Shown one piece after another: positions 1 to 6,148 of a stretch of DNA of 6,148 nucleotides; the first letter of the stretch is position 1, and each line of letters begins with the position of its first letter. Made by a program: the position numbers and the translations under genes. Under the pieces are notes generated by a model that had not been told where the DNA came from, did not search any database, and saw only the letters and a program-made list of their open reading frames with translations. The stretch is from Gammaproteobacteria bacterium. GTDB taxonomy: Bacteria > Pseudomonadota > Gammaproteobacteria > Chromatiales > Chromatiaceae. The stretch covers positions 1 to 6,148 of the forward strand of contig JAUXDV010000124.1 in assembly GCA_030620735.1 (NCBI GenBank). The letters run 5' to 3'.

Positions 1-300
1 TCTGGCGACCGCAAGCCCGATGCCAAGGGCAAACTGCCGCCTGTTGGCAACACCGTCGATGTTGAAAAGGCCAACTGGACCAACACCATCGGCGCTTCGG
101 AACTCGTCACCGTGTGGAGCGATCCGGAATTCGACCCCTCACAAAGAGCTTTCTACTATGCGCGGGTCATCGAGATTCCGACGCCGCGCTGGTCGACCTA
201 CGACGCCTTCCGTTTTGGCATTAAAATCCCCGAAGGCGCGCCAACTTCGACACAGGAACGCGCCTACACCTCGCCAATCTGGTATACACCGAAATCCTGA
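1..300 (+). CDS. DUF3604 domain-containing protein, C-terminal 99 residues (5' end outside window)
   Basis: The frame is open from base 1 to a TGA at 298-300, so only the last 99 residues are present. I recognise the C-terminal signature of the DUF3604 family from memory: a GKLPPVGNTVDV stretch, then NTIGASELVTVW, then DPEFDPSQRAFYYARVIEIP, a RWSTYDA segment, and QERAYTSPIWYTP at the end. DUF3604 proteins are usually about 600 or more residues, often have an export signal at the N-terminus, and are related to PHP-type metal-dependent phosphoesterases; their substrate is not established. The metal-binding part and any signal peptide lie outside the window, so localisation and activity cannot be judged. 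The protein ends naturally, two residues after the conserved IWYTP, and an intrinsic terminator follows 26 bases after the stop, so this is the last gene of its transcript. Confidence 0.9.
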   Translation, partial: SGDRKPDAKGKLPPVGNTVDVEKANWTNTIGASELVTVWSDPEFDPSQRAFYYARVIEIPTPRWSTYDAFRFGIKIPEGAPTSTQERAYTSPIWYTPKS

Positions 301-326
301 TTTGACATCGATCAAACCTACTGAGA

Positions 327-365
327 AGCCTCATTCCCTAACGGGAATGGGGCTGTGCTTTTTTT
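327..365 (+). terminator. Rho-independent terminator after the DUF3604 gene
   Basis: A 12-bp stem pairs 327-338 (AGCCTCATTCCC) with 343-354 (GGGAATGGGGCT). It has one G-T wobble and a 4-base TAAC loop. Four bases later a run of seven T occurs at 359-365. This is a textbook intrinsic terminator for plus-strand transcription ending the DUF3604 transcript. There is no comparable A-run on the upstream side, so I see little support for it stopping minus-strand transcription arriving from the 702-residue gene. Confidence 0.88.
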
Positions 366-769
366 ATCTGTTTTCAATCTTTACTAATATGCGAAGAGCC
401 ACTATTCGCCTACAATCGGCATACGAACTTGATAATGCGAATGACCGGATTGGAGCAATTGCGGCCAATTGCTGAATCAACGATCTGTTCAGATTTTGAG
501 GGGTGTAGCGAATGGCAGCAGCGTACTCAAAGGAGACGGTGGAAGAAGGAAAAAGCCTCTGTAAGGAAAAGTTCATGGAGGATCTTGACTTAACAGACAC
601 ACCGTCACAATCGGTAACTGCCAGATCCAGTCTGAACTACTGCAACTGAAGAATGTTCCTTATTTCCCGCCCTTCCTATATCCCTTCACGACGAAAACCA
701 CTGAGATTCCGGAATAGCGCACAAGCCTGTGATCGCAAGCTCCCTCAGTACGATTCATCCCTCCGGAGA
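366..769. other. Intergenic region between converging genes, no convincing gene
   Basis: About 400 bases separate the DUF3604 terminator from the stop codon of the minus-strand membrane protein gene. It contains copy A of the dispersed direct repeat. It also contains a 45-codon plus-strand frame (512-649, ATG to TGA) preceded by GAGGGG about eight bases upstream; this resembles no family I know and may be chance. I looked for a terminator for the minus-strand gene. There are short palindromes (CTCCGGAG at 761-768, ATTCCGGAAT near 710) but none is followed by a T-run in the minus direction, so that transcript has no visible intrinsic terminator here. Confidence 0.6.
429..537 (+). repeat. Dispersed imperfect direct repeat, copy A
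   Basis: This stretch of about 109 bases aligns along its whole length with 3486-3597 in the same orientation, with only a few one-base gaps and by eye roughly three quarters identity. The best-conserved block is TGCGAATGACCGGA followed by TGGAGCAA. Other shared blocks are CCAATT, CTGAA, TTTTGA, AATGGC and TACTCA. Similarity stops on both sides. Inside copy A, GCAATTG at 455-461 and CAATTGC at 466-472 form a small inverted repeat, but the matching positions in copy B do not pair, so a conserved hairpin is not supported. I cannot name the repeat family. Confidence 0.72.
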
Positions 770-2878
770 TCACAAACGCTCGCTATGCAGGGTTCGGAAA
801 TTACTGTCGCACAGATGCCAGACGACGGGGTGACCACCGAGGGACTCGACGGCGACGCTGCGGCTCAAATCACGAAACGCAGCTTTGACATCAGGATCGT
901 CTGCGTTTGAGGGGTCGACAATGAATTTCAGCTGGTAGGCGCCGCCTTCATGGCCGACGATCACCGATGTCGTTTTGCTGTCGCTGAAATACCCGGTCTG
1001 CATCAGCATCTTGCCGACGGCACTGGCGTCCGACTCAGCGACTGGTTCTGAGTAGTACAGCTCGCCTTTCCCGAACACTATCATTGCGCTTGATGGAACC
1101 ACTTTGATGAGTTTGAACAGGTTATCTATAAAACCCACTTCGACCGGATTTCCGTCCAGCACATCGGTGGCGATCTGCCTGCCGAGCGCTCCGAACTGGA
1201 TAGCCATTGCCGGGGCTTCGACATATTCCGGGCTGATCACGAACCGCAGCTGATATTGCCCCTGTTCCTGATTGAGCAGCACGGTGCTTTCCTGTTCGTC
1301 AGTGAAGATATTCTGCTTGACCAGATATTCCCCAACACGGTCGGCTTCATCCCGGGTGACCGGTTCTGAGTAGTACAGCTCGCCCTGTTTAAACGACAAA
1401 CGGGAGTCGTCTTTTGCACTAAACAGGTAAAGGGCACCAAAAATGGCAATAACAGCGGCTGTAGCGGCACCGATTGCAATCAGAGAACGACGAAGCCGAG
1501 GGGCCTGCTCATAAGCATCTTTGTTCCCATCGACTTGATCATGATAAAGCAGGTACTGGTGGGCAATGAGCGCTGCCAGGTGATACGAATCGCGGCTGCG
1601 TGATCGGCTTGTGACCATCACCATCGATCCATCAGGGCGGAACAGCATTGCGCGAAGCCCCGGGAAATCGTCTAACTCCAATAGTTCTTCTTCCCAAGGC
1701 GTGTCCTTGAAGACTTGGCGGACCTGTTCAACCCGCGCTGAAATCTCCTTGTTGCGTTTCGAACTGCGCCAGGCTTTGATCTCCGGAAACATCAGGATAA
1801 GCCGGGTGGCACATTCATTCTCGATCACCTGCCTCAGTTCCCAGTTGACCCAATGGGTTTTGCCGGAATACATGATGATGAGCGCGGCTTTCCGCATCCA
1901 GCCCAGAACCCGGGGCTGCCATTCTTCATCGGAAAGCAGCACGCGGGCGGCTCCAATCTGTGGCACGGTTTCCTTTGGCGAACCGATAGCGATGAACGGA
2001 CCGAATCGAGAAAAATGGTTGGACAGCCGGGTTTCCAGAGAAAAATCCAGCAGTGCCTTGTCTGATCCGATGAATTGTTGCTTTTCATCGTCATCGAAAG
2101 ACCGCAGGAAGAGTATCGGCGACCGCCGGTCGACGGCGAGCAGTGAATCAGCATCGATCTGAAAATATCGCCGTGCCCTCACCAGCAGAAAGAAACCCAA
2201 CAGGTTGATATACTGACTAACTCTCAAGAAGGCGTTGGCTGCCGATTGGTTTTCAGGTACGGGGGACAGAATTACAGCTACCAGAAGCAATATGCCGGCA
2301 GCACCAATGACCAGGCCGCGCGGCTTGTTGATTCGTTTTATATCAACTGCCCGTTTTGCTGCGACTCCGGCTTTACTGGTCAGCAGAAACAATATCTGGC
2401 CGGCCGTGGCACCCATCACAGTGATTTTCATCCTTCGCAACAGCAACAACGAGATCCAACCCAGCAAGGCCACACCACCTATGTATAAGACCATAAACGA
2501 GCCAGTAGATTCGCCCTTTTCAGAATCCAGAAGATCAGCAATGGAGCCGTGTTCAACCAGCATAGTACCTGTAATGAGCAGGCAGACAACTCCCAGCACC
2601 GGAAACAAGACACTGTAAACTTGCCAGACGGCCGGATCGATCACACCGACATGCCGCCAGCCGGTATAGGCTGCGAAGCTAAGGATTAGCGACAGAATCA
2701 ATATGAAGATCAATATAGTAGCGTCGTACGACGGGAAATTGATGACTAAATCCGTCAGCAAACCGATCGCCCACATGCCGCAAAGCACAACCAGGGCATA
2801 GTCGGTCAAACGAAGCCAGGCTAAAGCCCTGGCCTGCCTGCTAATATCGATTTCAGTAATTCTTGGCAGACTATTCAT
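770..2878 (-). CDS. Polytopic membrane protein with TIR-like cytoplasmic domain and two tandem GELYYSEPV domains
   Basis: This is a complete 702-residue protein. The ATG at 2878 is preceded by AGGAGT (2884-2889) at a 5-base gap, which fixes the start. Predicted membrane segments by hydrophobicity are about 24-46, 53-73, 84-105, 128-147, 188-206 and 220-235, then one at 465-487. Residues 252-450 are soluble and contain PILFLRSFDDD (254-263), GPFIAIGSPKE (293-303), GAARVLLSDEEW (309-320), AALIIMYSGK (331-340) and WVNWEL (343-348). A beta-strand/acidic-loop start and a late W-x-E-L motif resemble TIR/SEFIR-type folds, in which a Glu in the equivalent motif is catalytic; E347 is the candidate. 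That fold assignment is my inference. After the last membrane segment come two homologous domains (about 493-597 and 599-702), each starting G-E-L-Y-Y-S-E-P-V. With six segments before it, the TIR-like part is predicted on the same side as the N-terminus (cytoplasm) and the repeats on the opposite side. I know no characterised function. No frameshift is apparent. Confidence 0.87.
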   Translation of the reverse strand: MNSLPRITEIDISRQARALAWLRLTDYALVVLCGMWAIGLLTDLVINFPSYDATILIFILILSLILSFAAYTGWRHVGVIDPAVWQVYSVLFPVLGVVCLLITGTMLVEHGSIADLLDSEKGESTGSFMVLYIGGVALLGWISLLLLRRMKITVMGATAGQILFLLTSKAGVAAKRAVDIKRINKPRGLVIGAAGILLLVAVILSPVPENQSAANAFLRVSQYINLLGFFLLVRARRYFQIDADSLLAVDRRSPILFLRSFDDDEKQQFIGSDKALLDFSLETRLSNHFSRFGPFIAIGSPKETVPQIGAARVLLSDEEWQPRVLGWMRKAALIIMYSGKTHWVNWELRQVIENECATRLILMFPEIKAWRSSKRNKEISARVEQVRQVFKDTPWEEELLELDDFPGLRAMLFRPDGSMVMVTSRSRSRDSYHLAALIAHQYLLYHDQVDGNKDAYEQAPRLRRSLIAIGAATAAVIAIFGALYLFSAKDDSRLSFKQGELYYSEPVTRDEADRVGEYLVKQNIFTDEQESTVLLNQEQGQYQLRFVISPEYVEAPAMAIQFGALGRQIATDVLDGNPVEVGFIDNLFKLIKVVPSSAMIVFGKGELYYSEPVAESDASAVGKMLMQTGYFSDSKTTSVIVGHEGGAYQLKFIVDPSNADDPDVKAAFRDLSRSVAVESLGGHPVVWHLCDSNFRTLHSERL
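1044..1066 (-). repeat. 23-base exact repeat, second copy of the GELYYSEP coding motif
   Basis: These 23 bases are identical to 1362-1384, 318 bases (exactly 106 codons) away in the same frame and orientation. They encode GELYYSEP at residues 605-612 of the 702-residue protein. The rest of the two domains has diverged much further, so the motif itself is unusually well conserved at nucleotide level, including synonymous positions. Confidence 0.85.
1362..1384 (-). repeat. 23-base exact repeat, first copy of the GELYYSEP coding motif
   Basis: This is the partner of 1044-1066 and encodes residues 499-506 of the membrane protein, at the start of the first C-terminal domain. It marks the duplication boundary: each domain begins a few residues before this motif and runs about 105 residues. 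Confidence 0.85.
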
Positions 2879-2883
2879 CCTGT

Positions 2884-2889
2884 ACTCCT
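2884..2889 (-). promoter_or_regulatory. Ribosome binding site of the 702-residue membrane protein gene
   Basis: Read on the minus strand this is AGGAGT, separated by five bases from the ATG at 2878. It decides the start: it selects the first Met, which lies just ahead of the first hydrophobic segment. Confidence 0.75.
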
Positions 2890-2903
2890 GTCGTTATGTC
2901 CTG

Positions 2904-2932
2904 TTTTAAAACCAGCGTTAAGGAAGTGTCAG
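2904..2932 (-). promoter_or_regulatory. Possible sigma70-type promoter for the membrane protein gene
   Basis: On the minus strand, CTGACA (2927-2932, five of six matches to TTGACA) is followed after 17 bases by TTAAAA (2904-2909, three of six matches to TATAAT). It lies about 25 bases ahead of the start codon. The -10 element is poor and the spacing argument alone is weak. The gene could equally be read from further upstream, through the 96-codon frame. Confidence 0.25.
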
Positions 2933-2937
2933 ATTTA

Positions 2938-3228
2938 TTAAGACAAACTGTGCCAGACTATCTTCCAGTTTGTGATTTGCCGGATCATGTTTTGCATGAA
3001 GTAGAGTTTCCATGAAAGGATAGAAGACAAAATTCGGGCATCGTTCGCCCAATATATAAACGCAAATTGATGCCGCAGGTGCGGGTGCGGAGAAGGGGCT
3101 TGTGAAGGCCTCCTCCCTAGTAAAGATAAAGAGAAGATAAGGAGTTTGCTGTCAGTAGAAGCAGTTCCATGCTCCATCAGTCTGGCAATTCCTTGTTTGG
3201 AAACACCGCATTGACACAAGGGGGCCAT
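2938..3228 (-). CDS. Doubtful 96-residue ORF with a perfect Shine-Dalgarno site
   Basis: The frame runs from ATG at 3228 to TAA at 2938-2940. A perfect AGGAGG (3234-3239) sits five bases before the ATG, which is the best argument for translation. The N-terminus reads MAPLCQCGVSKQGIARLMEH, with a C-x-C pair at residues 5 and 7, and could be a real protein start. After about residue 30 the composition (Ser, His, Pro and Arg rich) looks non-coding. I recognise no family. The stop is 59 bases ahead of the membrane protein gene on the same strand, so the two could be co-transcribed. Alternatives are a decayed gene that keeps its start, a short leader peptide, or chance. Confidence 0.3.
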   Translation of the reverse strand: MAPLCQCGVSKQGIARLMEHGTASTDSKLLIFSLSLLGRRPSQAPSPHPHLRHQFAFIYWANDARILSSILSWKLYFMQNMIRQITNWKIVWHSLS

Positions 3229-3415
3229 TTCTCCCTCCTCTTCTCAGAAATTTGCATCCGATCCGCCCAGAATAGAATATGAAGAAAAATCTCACATTCA
3301 CATTGCTTAACATATTAATAAATATAGACATCCTGATTCAGAAATCCATATAAATCCTAGTGCAATTATCAATATTCTGCAGTTCTGTGAAGAATCTATG
3401 GATCACTTGACCTGA
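3215..3415 (+). pseudogene. Possible gene relic interrupted by an in-frame TAA
   Basis: One plus-strand frame reads about 66 codons between a TGA at 3212-3214 and a TGA at 3413-3415, broken only by a TAA at 3308-3310. Its residues look protein-like: an acidic stretch IEYEEKSHIHIA before the stop, then HINKYRHPDSEIHIN and PSAIINILQFCEESMDHLT after it. The TAA could derive from a Lys codon (AAA) by one change. There is no convincing start codon or ribosome site. The residue pattern around HPD, together with the following amphipathic helix, is faintly reminiscent of a histone-fold helix-loop-helix of H2B type. That is a weak visual impression, not an assignment. A chance open frame in A+T-rich DNA is a serious alternative. 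Confidence 0.2.
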
Positions 3416-3697
3416 ATCAAGTCTTGGTGCTGGATTGATTGCAAGCCAATCTTTTGGTCAGCCCGATCTCAAGATTTTGGATTTATTGATGATCTGCGAA
3501 TGACCGGACTGGAGCAACTACAGCCAATTTCTGAAACATTGGCCTGAGCAGGTTTTGAAGGGCTGCAGCCAATGGCTGGTCCATACTCATTGCAGACATT
3601 GAGGACTCACGACAAAGTTGTAGTTGTCGCCCCCTATGTGTAGTGCTTCAAACCAGGCATCCAGGCAATATTTACAATATCAGAGCTGTGATGACCA
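3229..3697. other. A+T-rich intergenic region downstream of the RND gene
   Basis: Nearly 470 bases lie between the end of the RND efflux gene and the upstream edge of the 96-codon frame. The part from about 3270 to 3400 is clearly richer in A+T than the flanking genes. It holds the possible relic and copy B of the direct repeat. A weak hairpin (CGACAA at 3610-3615 with TTGTCG at 3624-3629) lies downstream of the RND stop codon but has no T-run, so I do not call it a terminator. No RNA gene was recognised. Confidence 0.5.
3486..3597 (+). repeat. Dispersed imperfect direct repeat, copy B
   Basis: This is the second copy of the element at 429-537, in the same orientation and about 3.06 kb away. 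It keeps the TGCGAATGACCGGA block at 3495-3508 exactly. Like copy A, it ends across an ATG that opens a short frame: here 23 codons (3572-3643), with residues MAGPYSLQT against MAAAYSKET in copy A. Outside the aligned segment the two loci are unrelated. Confidence 0.72.
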
Positions 3698-6148
3698 TTA
3701 ACTCTCCTGTGCCTGCTGCAATTCCTGATTTTTGTGCGTCTTATCTCTGAAACGCTCCAATCCATTTTCAACCAGTGAGTAAACCGACGGTACGACAACC
3801 AGGGTCAACAGAGTTGAGCTAACCATGCCGCCGATAACGGCCACGGCGAGAGGCGCATTGGTATCCGCACCGGCGCCGACGCCCATAGCTGCGGGAATCA
3901 TGGAGAGAATCACCGTCAGCGCTGTCATCAGTACAGGTCTCAGCCGAATGGGGCAGGCTTCCAGCAGTGCCTCATTGACAGACCAGCCCTGCGCTCGCAA
4001 TTGGTTGGTGAGATCGATCAGCAATATGGAATTTTTTGCCACAAGGCCGACCAACAGTACCAAACCAATCATGGAGTAGATATTCAGTGAGTGTCCACCC
4101 AGCCAGAGTCCGAAAATACCGCCAATAATGGCGAGCGGCTGAGCCACCATGACAATCAGGGGCTGGATGAAGGAGTTGAACTGGCTGGCCAGTGTCATGT
4201 AGACCAGGATCAACCCTGTCGCGAAAGCAAACAAAACATAACCCACCGTTTTGCTGAACTCCTTGGCGCGGCCGATCAATTCCACCTGGTAGCCTGTAGG
4301 CAGCAGCTTTTTCGCTTCATCCAGCACGATCACCGAAGCATCTCCTTCCGGAATCGTGGGAGTAGCAAAAAAAGTGGCTGCGTATTGCAGATTGTATCGT
4401 CCGATGGTGGCAGGACCCAATCCAGCTTCAAATTGCGCCACGCTGTCCAACCTGACCAGTTTATTGGACTGGTTGCGCAGATAGACATGCTGCAGCTCAC
4501 CTGCGTAGGTCATGGTGCCGGGAGGCGTCTTGAGACGTATGTCATAACGCTCACCATCACCGGGTTCATCGTTGTACCTGGCCACATCCAGGCCGCCAAC
4601 CAGCACCCGCAGGGCATTGCTGACGGTGAGGGCATCCAGTCCTGCATCCCTGGCTTTTTCCCGGTCAGGGATGAGTTTTAGTTCAGGCATATCCAGCTGC
4701 AGATCTGTGTCCAAAGGTCCGATGACCGGGATCTGCTGCAGTCTGTTTGTCAATTCTGTTGACAGTGCGGCCACCTTTTCCAGATTTGGTCCTTTGAGAA
4801 CAAACTGCAGGGGCTCTCCTCGCTGGCCACCTATGACAGGAACCGGGGCTGCAAAGGCTCTAACTCCTGGGATTTTGGCAAGATCTGTGCGTACCTTTTC
4901 AATAATTTGGGTCTGGTGTAGTTGGCGTTGTTCCCGTGGGATCAGGCTGACATAGATTTCACCCTGATTGACCTGGCCCCTGCTGCCGGTTCCGATGGTG
5001 CTGAACAGGCCTTGAATTTCATCATAGCTTTTGAGTTTCTCTTCAACGGCGACGAGGCGGCCGCGAGTATAGTCGATGCTGGATCCCAACGGTGTCTTGA
5101 TCGAGACAATAAAGCGCCCCTGGTCCTCATCAGGCATAAATCCTTTCCCCAGCTGCCCCATGAACCAGCCGCTGCAATAGACTGTCAGTGCTGCCACTAC
5201 AATAACCAGTAGACGCTGGTTGATGACAAATCCGAGTGCAGTTTTATAGATGCGCACCATGCCTTGTAATATGGAATCCAGCAGATGGTAGATCACTCCA
5301 TGGCTCTTTTTGACGCGCAGGTATTTCGCACACAGCATTGGGGTAAGCGTCACCGAAACAAACAGGGAAACCAGCACACCGATCACCACGACCACTGCAA
5401 AGGAGCCGACAAACCGGCCGATGATCCCTTCCATGAAGACCACCGCGCCGAACAGGGAAACCAGGGTAAAGGTGGCGGCCAGGATGGCGAACATCACCTG
5501 GCTGGTGCCCTCGACCGCATGTACCTCCGGTGCAGTATCTGGATCTGCTTCCATGTGGCGGTAGATGTTTTCCAGCACCACGATGGCGTCATCGACCACC
5601 ACCCCGATCAGCAGCAGCAGCCCCAGCATGGTCATGGTATTAAATGTAAAACCTGCGAAGTAAATGGCCGCAATGGCGCCCAGCAGTGATACCGGAATCG
5701 CGGTGGCGACAATCAGCGTCGAGCGCATACTGGTCAGAAATAACCACACCACCAGCGCCGCCAGCAGGGTGCCTTCAAAGAGATGTGACTGCAATCCCTC
5801 GACGATGGCAGTGATCAGGTCGGCGTCGTCCACGACGATCTCCAGCGTCATGCCGGGCGGGAGTTGTGGCAGGATCTCGCTCTCCAGTCTGCGTTTTACC
5901 TCTTCGATAATGGCTACCGTGTTGGAGCCGGATATTTTGATCAGCCCCAGTCCAACAGCAGCTTCGCCGTTATAGCTGGCAAAGCGTCTGAAATCCTCCA
6001 TGCCATCTTCGATATCGGCAATTTCATGCAGATAAACCGGCAGATGATTTCGATAGCTGACAATCAGGTTTCCCAGCTCATGCAGGTCGTGGTATTCAAG
6101 ATCCAGCTTGAGTTGCTGCTCGCGATCCGCGCTGACGACAAAACCACC
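3698..6148 (-). CDS. RND-family efflux permease, C-terminal 816 residues (N-terminus outside window)
   Basis: The minus-strand frame is open from the window edge to a TAA at 3698-3700. It begins GGFVVSADREQQLKLDLEYH, clearly inside a protein; the first in-frame ATG at 6001 is an internal Met, not the start. The family is AcrB/MdtB-like (hydrophobe/amphiphile efflux type): inner-membrane proton-driven pumps of about 1,030-1,050 residues that work as trimers with a periplasmic adaptor and an outer-membrane TolC-like channel. Roughly 210-230 residues are missing, including the first membrane helix. Visible membrane segments (numbered from the window edge) are about 125-141, 143-165, 169-194, 217-239, 247-274, 311-331, 632-653, 661-684, 689-717, 735-757 and 765-791, matching TM2-TM12. 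The proton-relay Asp pair is present (GVVVDDAIVVLEN, residues 186-187), as is the partner Lys (GLVAKNSILLID, residue 705), so the pump looks functional. The large periplasmic loop (about 332-631) includes PDEDQGRFIVSIKTPLG. The substrate cannot be told from this part; adaptor and channel genes are not in the window. Confidence 0.95.
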   Translation of the reverse strand, partial: GGFVVSADREQQLKLDLEYHDLHELGNLIVSYRNHLPVYLHEIADIEDGMEDFRRFASYNGEAAVGLGLIKISGSNTVAIIEEVKRRLESEILPQLPPGMTLEIVVDDADLITAIVEGLQSHLFEGTLLAALVVWLFLTSMRSTLIVATAIPVSLLGAIAAIYFAGFTFNTMTMLGLLLLIGVVVDDAIVVLENIYRHMEADPDTAPEVHAVEGTSQVMFAILAATFTLVSLFGAVVFMEGIIGRFVGSFAVVVVIGVLVSLFVSVTLTPMLCAKYLRVKKSHGVIYHLLDSILQGMVRIYKTALGFVINQRLLVIVVAALTVYCSGWFMGQLGKGFMPDEDQGRFIVSIKTPLGSSIDYTRGRLVAVEEKLKSYDEIQGLFSTIGTGSRGQVNQGEIYVSLIPREQRQLHQTQIIEKVRTDLAKIPGVRAFAAPVPVIGGQRGEPLQFVLKGPNLEKVAALSTELTNRLQQIPVIGPLDTDLQLDMPELKLIPDREKARDAGLDALTVSNALRVLVGGLDVARYNDEPGDGERYDIRLKTPPGTMTYAGELQHVYLRNQSNKLVRLDSVAQFEAGLGPATIGRYNLQYAATFFATPTIPEGDASVIVLDEAKKLLPTGYQVELIGRAKEFSKTVGYVLFAFATGLILVYMTLASQFNSFIQPLIVMVAQPLAIIGGIFGLWLGGHSLNIYSMIGLVLLVGLVAKNSILLIDLTNQLRAQGWSVNEALLEACPIRLRPVLMTALTVILSMIPAAMGVGAGADTNAPLAVAVIGGMVSSTLLTLVVVPSVYSLVENGLERFRDKTHKNQELQQAQES

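Noticed and set aside
455..472. GCAATTG/CAATTGC inverted repeat as an operator or RNA hairpin
   Set aside because: The equivalent bases in copy B do not pair, so there is no compensatory support, and no nearby promoter is evident.
20..475. 151-codon plus-strand frame
   Set aside because: It overlaps the DUF3604 coding sequence in another frame, reads through the intrinsic terminator and into copy A of the repeat, and its residues match no family.
364..600. 78-codon minus-strand frame over repeat copy A
   Set aside because: It covers the repeat and the T-run of the terminator, has no good ribosome site, and the same frame is not kept in copy B.
653..910. 85-codon plus-strand frame
   Set aside because: More than half is antisense to the end of the 702-residue gene, and its composition is not protein-like.
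3279..3353. 24-codon plus-strand frame starting MKKNLTF
   Set aside because: It is very short, A+T-driven, has no ribosome site, and overlaps the better candidate frame of the possible relic.
3610..3629. CGACAA/TTGTCG hairpin as the RND gene terminator
   Set aside because: The stem is only six base pairs and no T-run follows on the minus strand.
4091..4681. 196-codon plus-strand frame inside the RND gene, and similar ones at 5285-5689 and 5664-5975
   Set aside because: They are antisense shadows of a clearly real RND permease; residue content is His/Gln-rich or Thr/Ser-rich with no family resemblance.

Overview
The window looks like chromosomal DNA of a Gram-negative proteobacterium, most likely a gammaproteobacterium. 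The reasons are the RND-type efflux pump gene, the DUF3604 protein tail, the moderate G+C coding regions and the AGGAGG-type ribosome binding sites. The taxonomic guess is an inference; there is no rRNA or tRNA to anchor it.

Layout. Positions 1-300 (+) are the last 99 codons of a DUF3604-family protein, followed at once by a strong intrinsic terminator (327-365). Positions 366-769 hold no convincing gene. They lie between converging genes and carry copy A of a roughly 110-bp imperfect direct repeat (429-537). On the minus strand, 770-2878 encodes a complete 702-residue membrane protein. It has an N-terminal block of six predicted membrane segments, a cytoplasmic region with a FLRSFDDD motif and a late WEL motif that I read as TIR-like, a seventh membrane segment, and two tandem copies of a roughly 105-residue GELYYSEPV domain. 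Upstream of it, a 96-codon minus-strand frame (2938-3228) has a perfect AGGAGG site but no recognisable product. An A+T-rich gap (3229-3697) follows. It holds a stop-interrupted possible gene relic on the plus strand (3215-3415) and copy B of the direct repeat (3486-3597). Positions 3698-6148 (-) are the C-terminal 816 residues of an RND efflux permease, whose start lies beyond the window.

How the parts relate. The DUF3604 gene and the RND gene look like ordinary, unrelated chromosomal genes. Between them sits an accessory-looking segment of about 3 kb (TIR-like membrane protein, orphan ORF, possible relic) bracketed by two same-orientation copies of a dispersed repeat. This suggests, but does not prove, that the segment was gained as a unit. 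The membrane TIR-like protein with its duplicated C-terminal domain is the most interesting gene here.
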